Shown: positions 63,376 through 64,000 of the stretch, piece by piece | Layout: each line of letters starts with the position of its first letter | Position numbering within the stretch: position 1 is the first letter of the stretch | Source: Sneathiella aquimaris | Lineage (GTDB): Bacteria > Pseudomonadota > Alphaproteobacteria > Sneathiellales > Sneathiellaceae | NCBI RefSeq assembly: GCF_026409565.1 | Contig: NZ_CP112881.1 | Span: 1,411,501-1,475,500, forward strand | Length of the DNA stretch: 64,000 nucleotides | Direction of reading: 5' to 3' | Made by a program: the position numbers and the translations under genes | The notes under the pieces: model-generated | Databases searched by the model: none | The model's input: only the letters and a program-made list of their open reading frames with translations | Told to the model about the DNA's origin: nothing

Positions 63376-64000
63376 TTATTTTTTTCCGATCTTGGATTCT
63401 TTTCCTTTGACCAGCCGCCCAATATTTTCGTGGTGCCGAATAAAAATAAGGATGGCCATAAAAGCGGTCAATTCGATCCGCTGCAGGTCCCCGTAGTAAA
63501 CAGATCCAAATAACGGTGTTTGAGAAAGGGCATAGATATAAACAGGGGCAAGCGCCGCCGATACCAGCGCAGCCAGGGAAGAATAGCGCATTGCGAAGGC
63601 AACAAGAAGCCAGGTCAGGGCAACTGCAATGCCTGCGGGCCAGGATACGGCGAGCATGACACCAATAAAGGTGGCAACGCCTTTTCCTCCTTTGAATTTG
63701 AGCCAAACTGGAAACAGGTGACCCAGAAAAGCCGCCCCGCCCGCCAGAACGGCATAATCCTGCGTAAGGTAGATGTTGGCAATCAGGACAACGACCGCCC
63801 CCTTGCCGCCATCCAGCAGGAGGGTTGCAAGCGCCAGACCTTTATTGCCTGTCCGAAGAACATTTGTCGTTCCAATGTTACCAGAGCCAATTTTTCGAAT
63901 GTCTCCCAGGCCCGCCATTTTTGTAAGCACGAGACCAAACGGAATGGATCCGAATAAATACCCGATCACGATTGCTGCTAAAAATGGCCATGTGTAACTC
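63376..64000 (-). CDS. plsY: glycerol-3-phosphate acyltransferase PlsY (5' end cut by window)
   Basis: The acyl-phosphate-dependent enzyme that makes lysophosphatidate at the inner membrane. GYLFGSIPFGLVLTK is the N-terminal block, GSGNIGTTNVLRTGNKG is motif 1 and FKGGKGVATFIG is motif 2, with several membrane segments. A GTG at 63969 could start a 197-residue product, but the frame stays open to the window edge and encodes hydrophobic residues that look like the normal PlsY start, so the true start is beyond 64000. It leads the block with dprA. Confidence 0.93.
   Translation of the reverse strand, partial: SYTWPFLAAIVIGYLFGSIPFGLVLTKMAGLGDIRKIGSGNIGTTNVLRTGNKGLALATLLLDGGKGAVVVLIANIYLTQDYAVLAGGAAFLGHLFPVWLKFKGGKGVATFIGVMLAVSWPAGIAVALTWLLVAFAMRYSSLAALVSAALAPVYIYALSQTPLFGSVYYGDLQRIELTAFMAILIFIRHHENIGRLVKGKESKIGKK

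Noticed and set aside
63376-63969. Full-length PlsY starting at the GTG at 63969
   Set aside because: The frame continues upstream to the window edge with a typical hydrophobic PlsY N-terminus, so the gene is treated as cut by the window.
1-64000. CRISPR arrays, transposases, integrases, phage genes, rRNA and tRNA genes
   Set aside because: None were seen on reading the window; the gene content is core-chromosome in type.

Overview
The window is a piece of alphaproteobacterial chromosome with moderate GC, close to 50% by eye. The evidence for the class is a MipZ-type division ATPase, a divK-pleD pair next to a DUF3572 gene, an EipB/DUF1849 envelope protein, a DUF1489 protein, a phasin, and the block rpmG-MFS-Nudix-DUF983-rnr-topA-dprA-plsY. 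No rRNA, tRNA, CRISPR array, insertion sequence or prophage was seen. Coding density is very high and many genes overlap by 4 bp. A genus cannot be fixed by eye; a free-living, probably aquatic, Rhodospirillales-like or Sneathiella-like organism would fit.

Layout. 1-5.5 kb: DUF1489 protein, a three-gene ABC importer of the TrpXYZ type, and a stand-alone molybdopterin oxidoreductase. 5.7-9.5 kb: lipid A/Kdo operon (DUF374 acyltransferase, waaA/kdtA, lpxK, LpxL-like acyltransferase). 9.5-14.8 kb: leucine dehydrogenase, LhgO-like oxidase, DUF3179 protein, mipZ and a small exported protein. 14.8-18.5 kb: sugar-nucleotide genes (phosphomannomutase/phosphoglucomutase, ugd, galU). 18.5-20 kb: VWA plus membrane J-domain pair. 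20-26.4 kb: FAD oxidase and MATE exporter, then a reverse-strand operon of response regulator, cyclotransferase-like protein, PPOX-fold protein and AbrB-type membrane protein, then an SDR. 26.5-31.4 kb: psuG and a reactive-sulfur module (two YeeE/YedE half proteins, SulP, a BigR/SqrR-like ArsR repressor and a divergent ETHE1-like persulfide dioxygenase). 31.6-37.6 kb: D,D-carboxypeptidase, lipoprotein, phasin, clpS-clpA. 37.6-42.8 kb: diiron ferritin-like protein, FemAB-like protein, GDPD, RidA, aldehyde dehydrogenase. 43-48.5 kb: class III cyclase facing a GGDEF protein, EipB, YjgN and M48 protease. 48.5-64 kb: dinB, ROK kinase, HAD hydrolase, DUF3572, divK-pleD, and the rpmG-to-plsY block, which runs off the right edge.

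How the genes fit together. The strongest themes are envelope building (lipid A, UDP-sugars, D,D-carboxypeptidase, EipB, PlsY), Caulobacter-type cell-cycle control (MipZ, DivK, PleD, a CtrA-like box before divK), nucleic-acid maintenance (DinB, TopA, RNase R, DprA) and sulfur stress. Several intergenic gaps hold clean inverted repeats that look like operators or leader hairpins. The best are a 16-bp perfect palindrome before the diiron gene, TGC-rich dyads around the phasin promoter, and an AT-rich dyad between the sulfur repressor and the dioxygenase. No wholly new multi-gene system is evident. The least explained units are the VWA/J-domain pair, the operon at 22.7-25.5 kb and the diiron protein with its palindrome.
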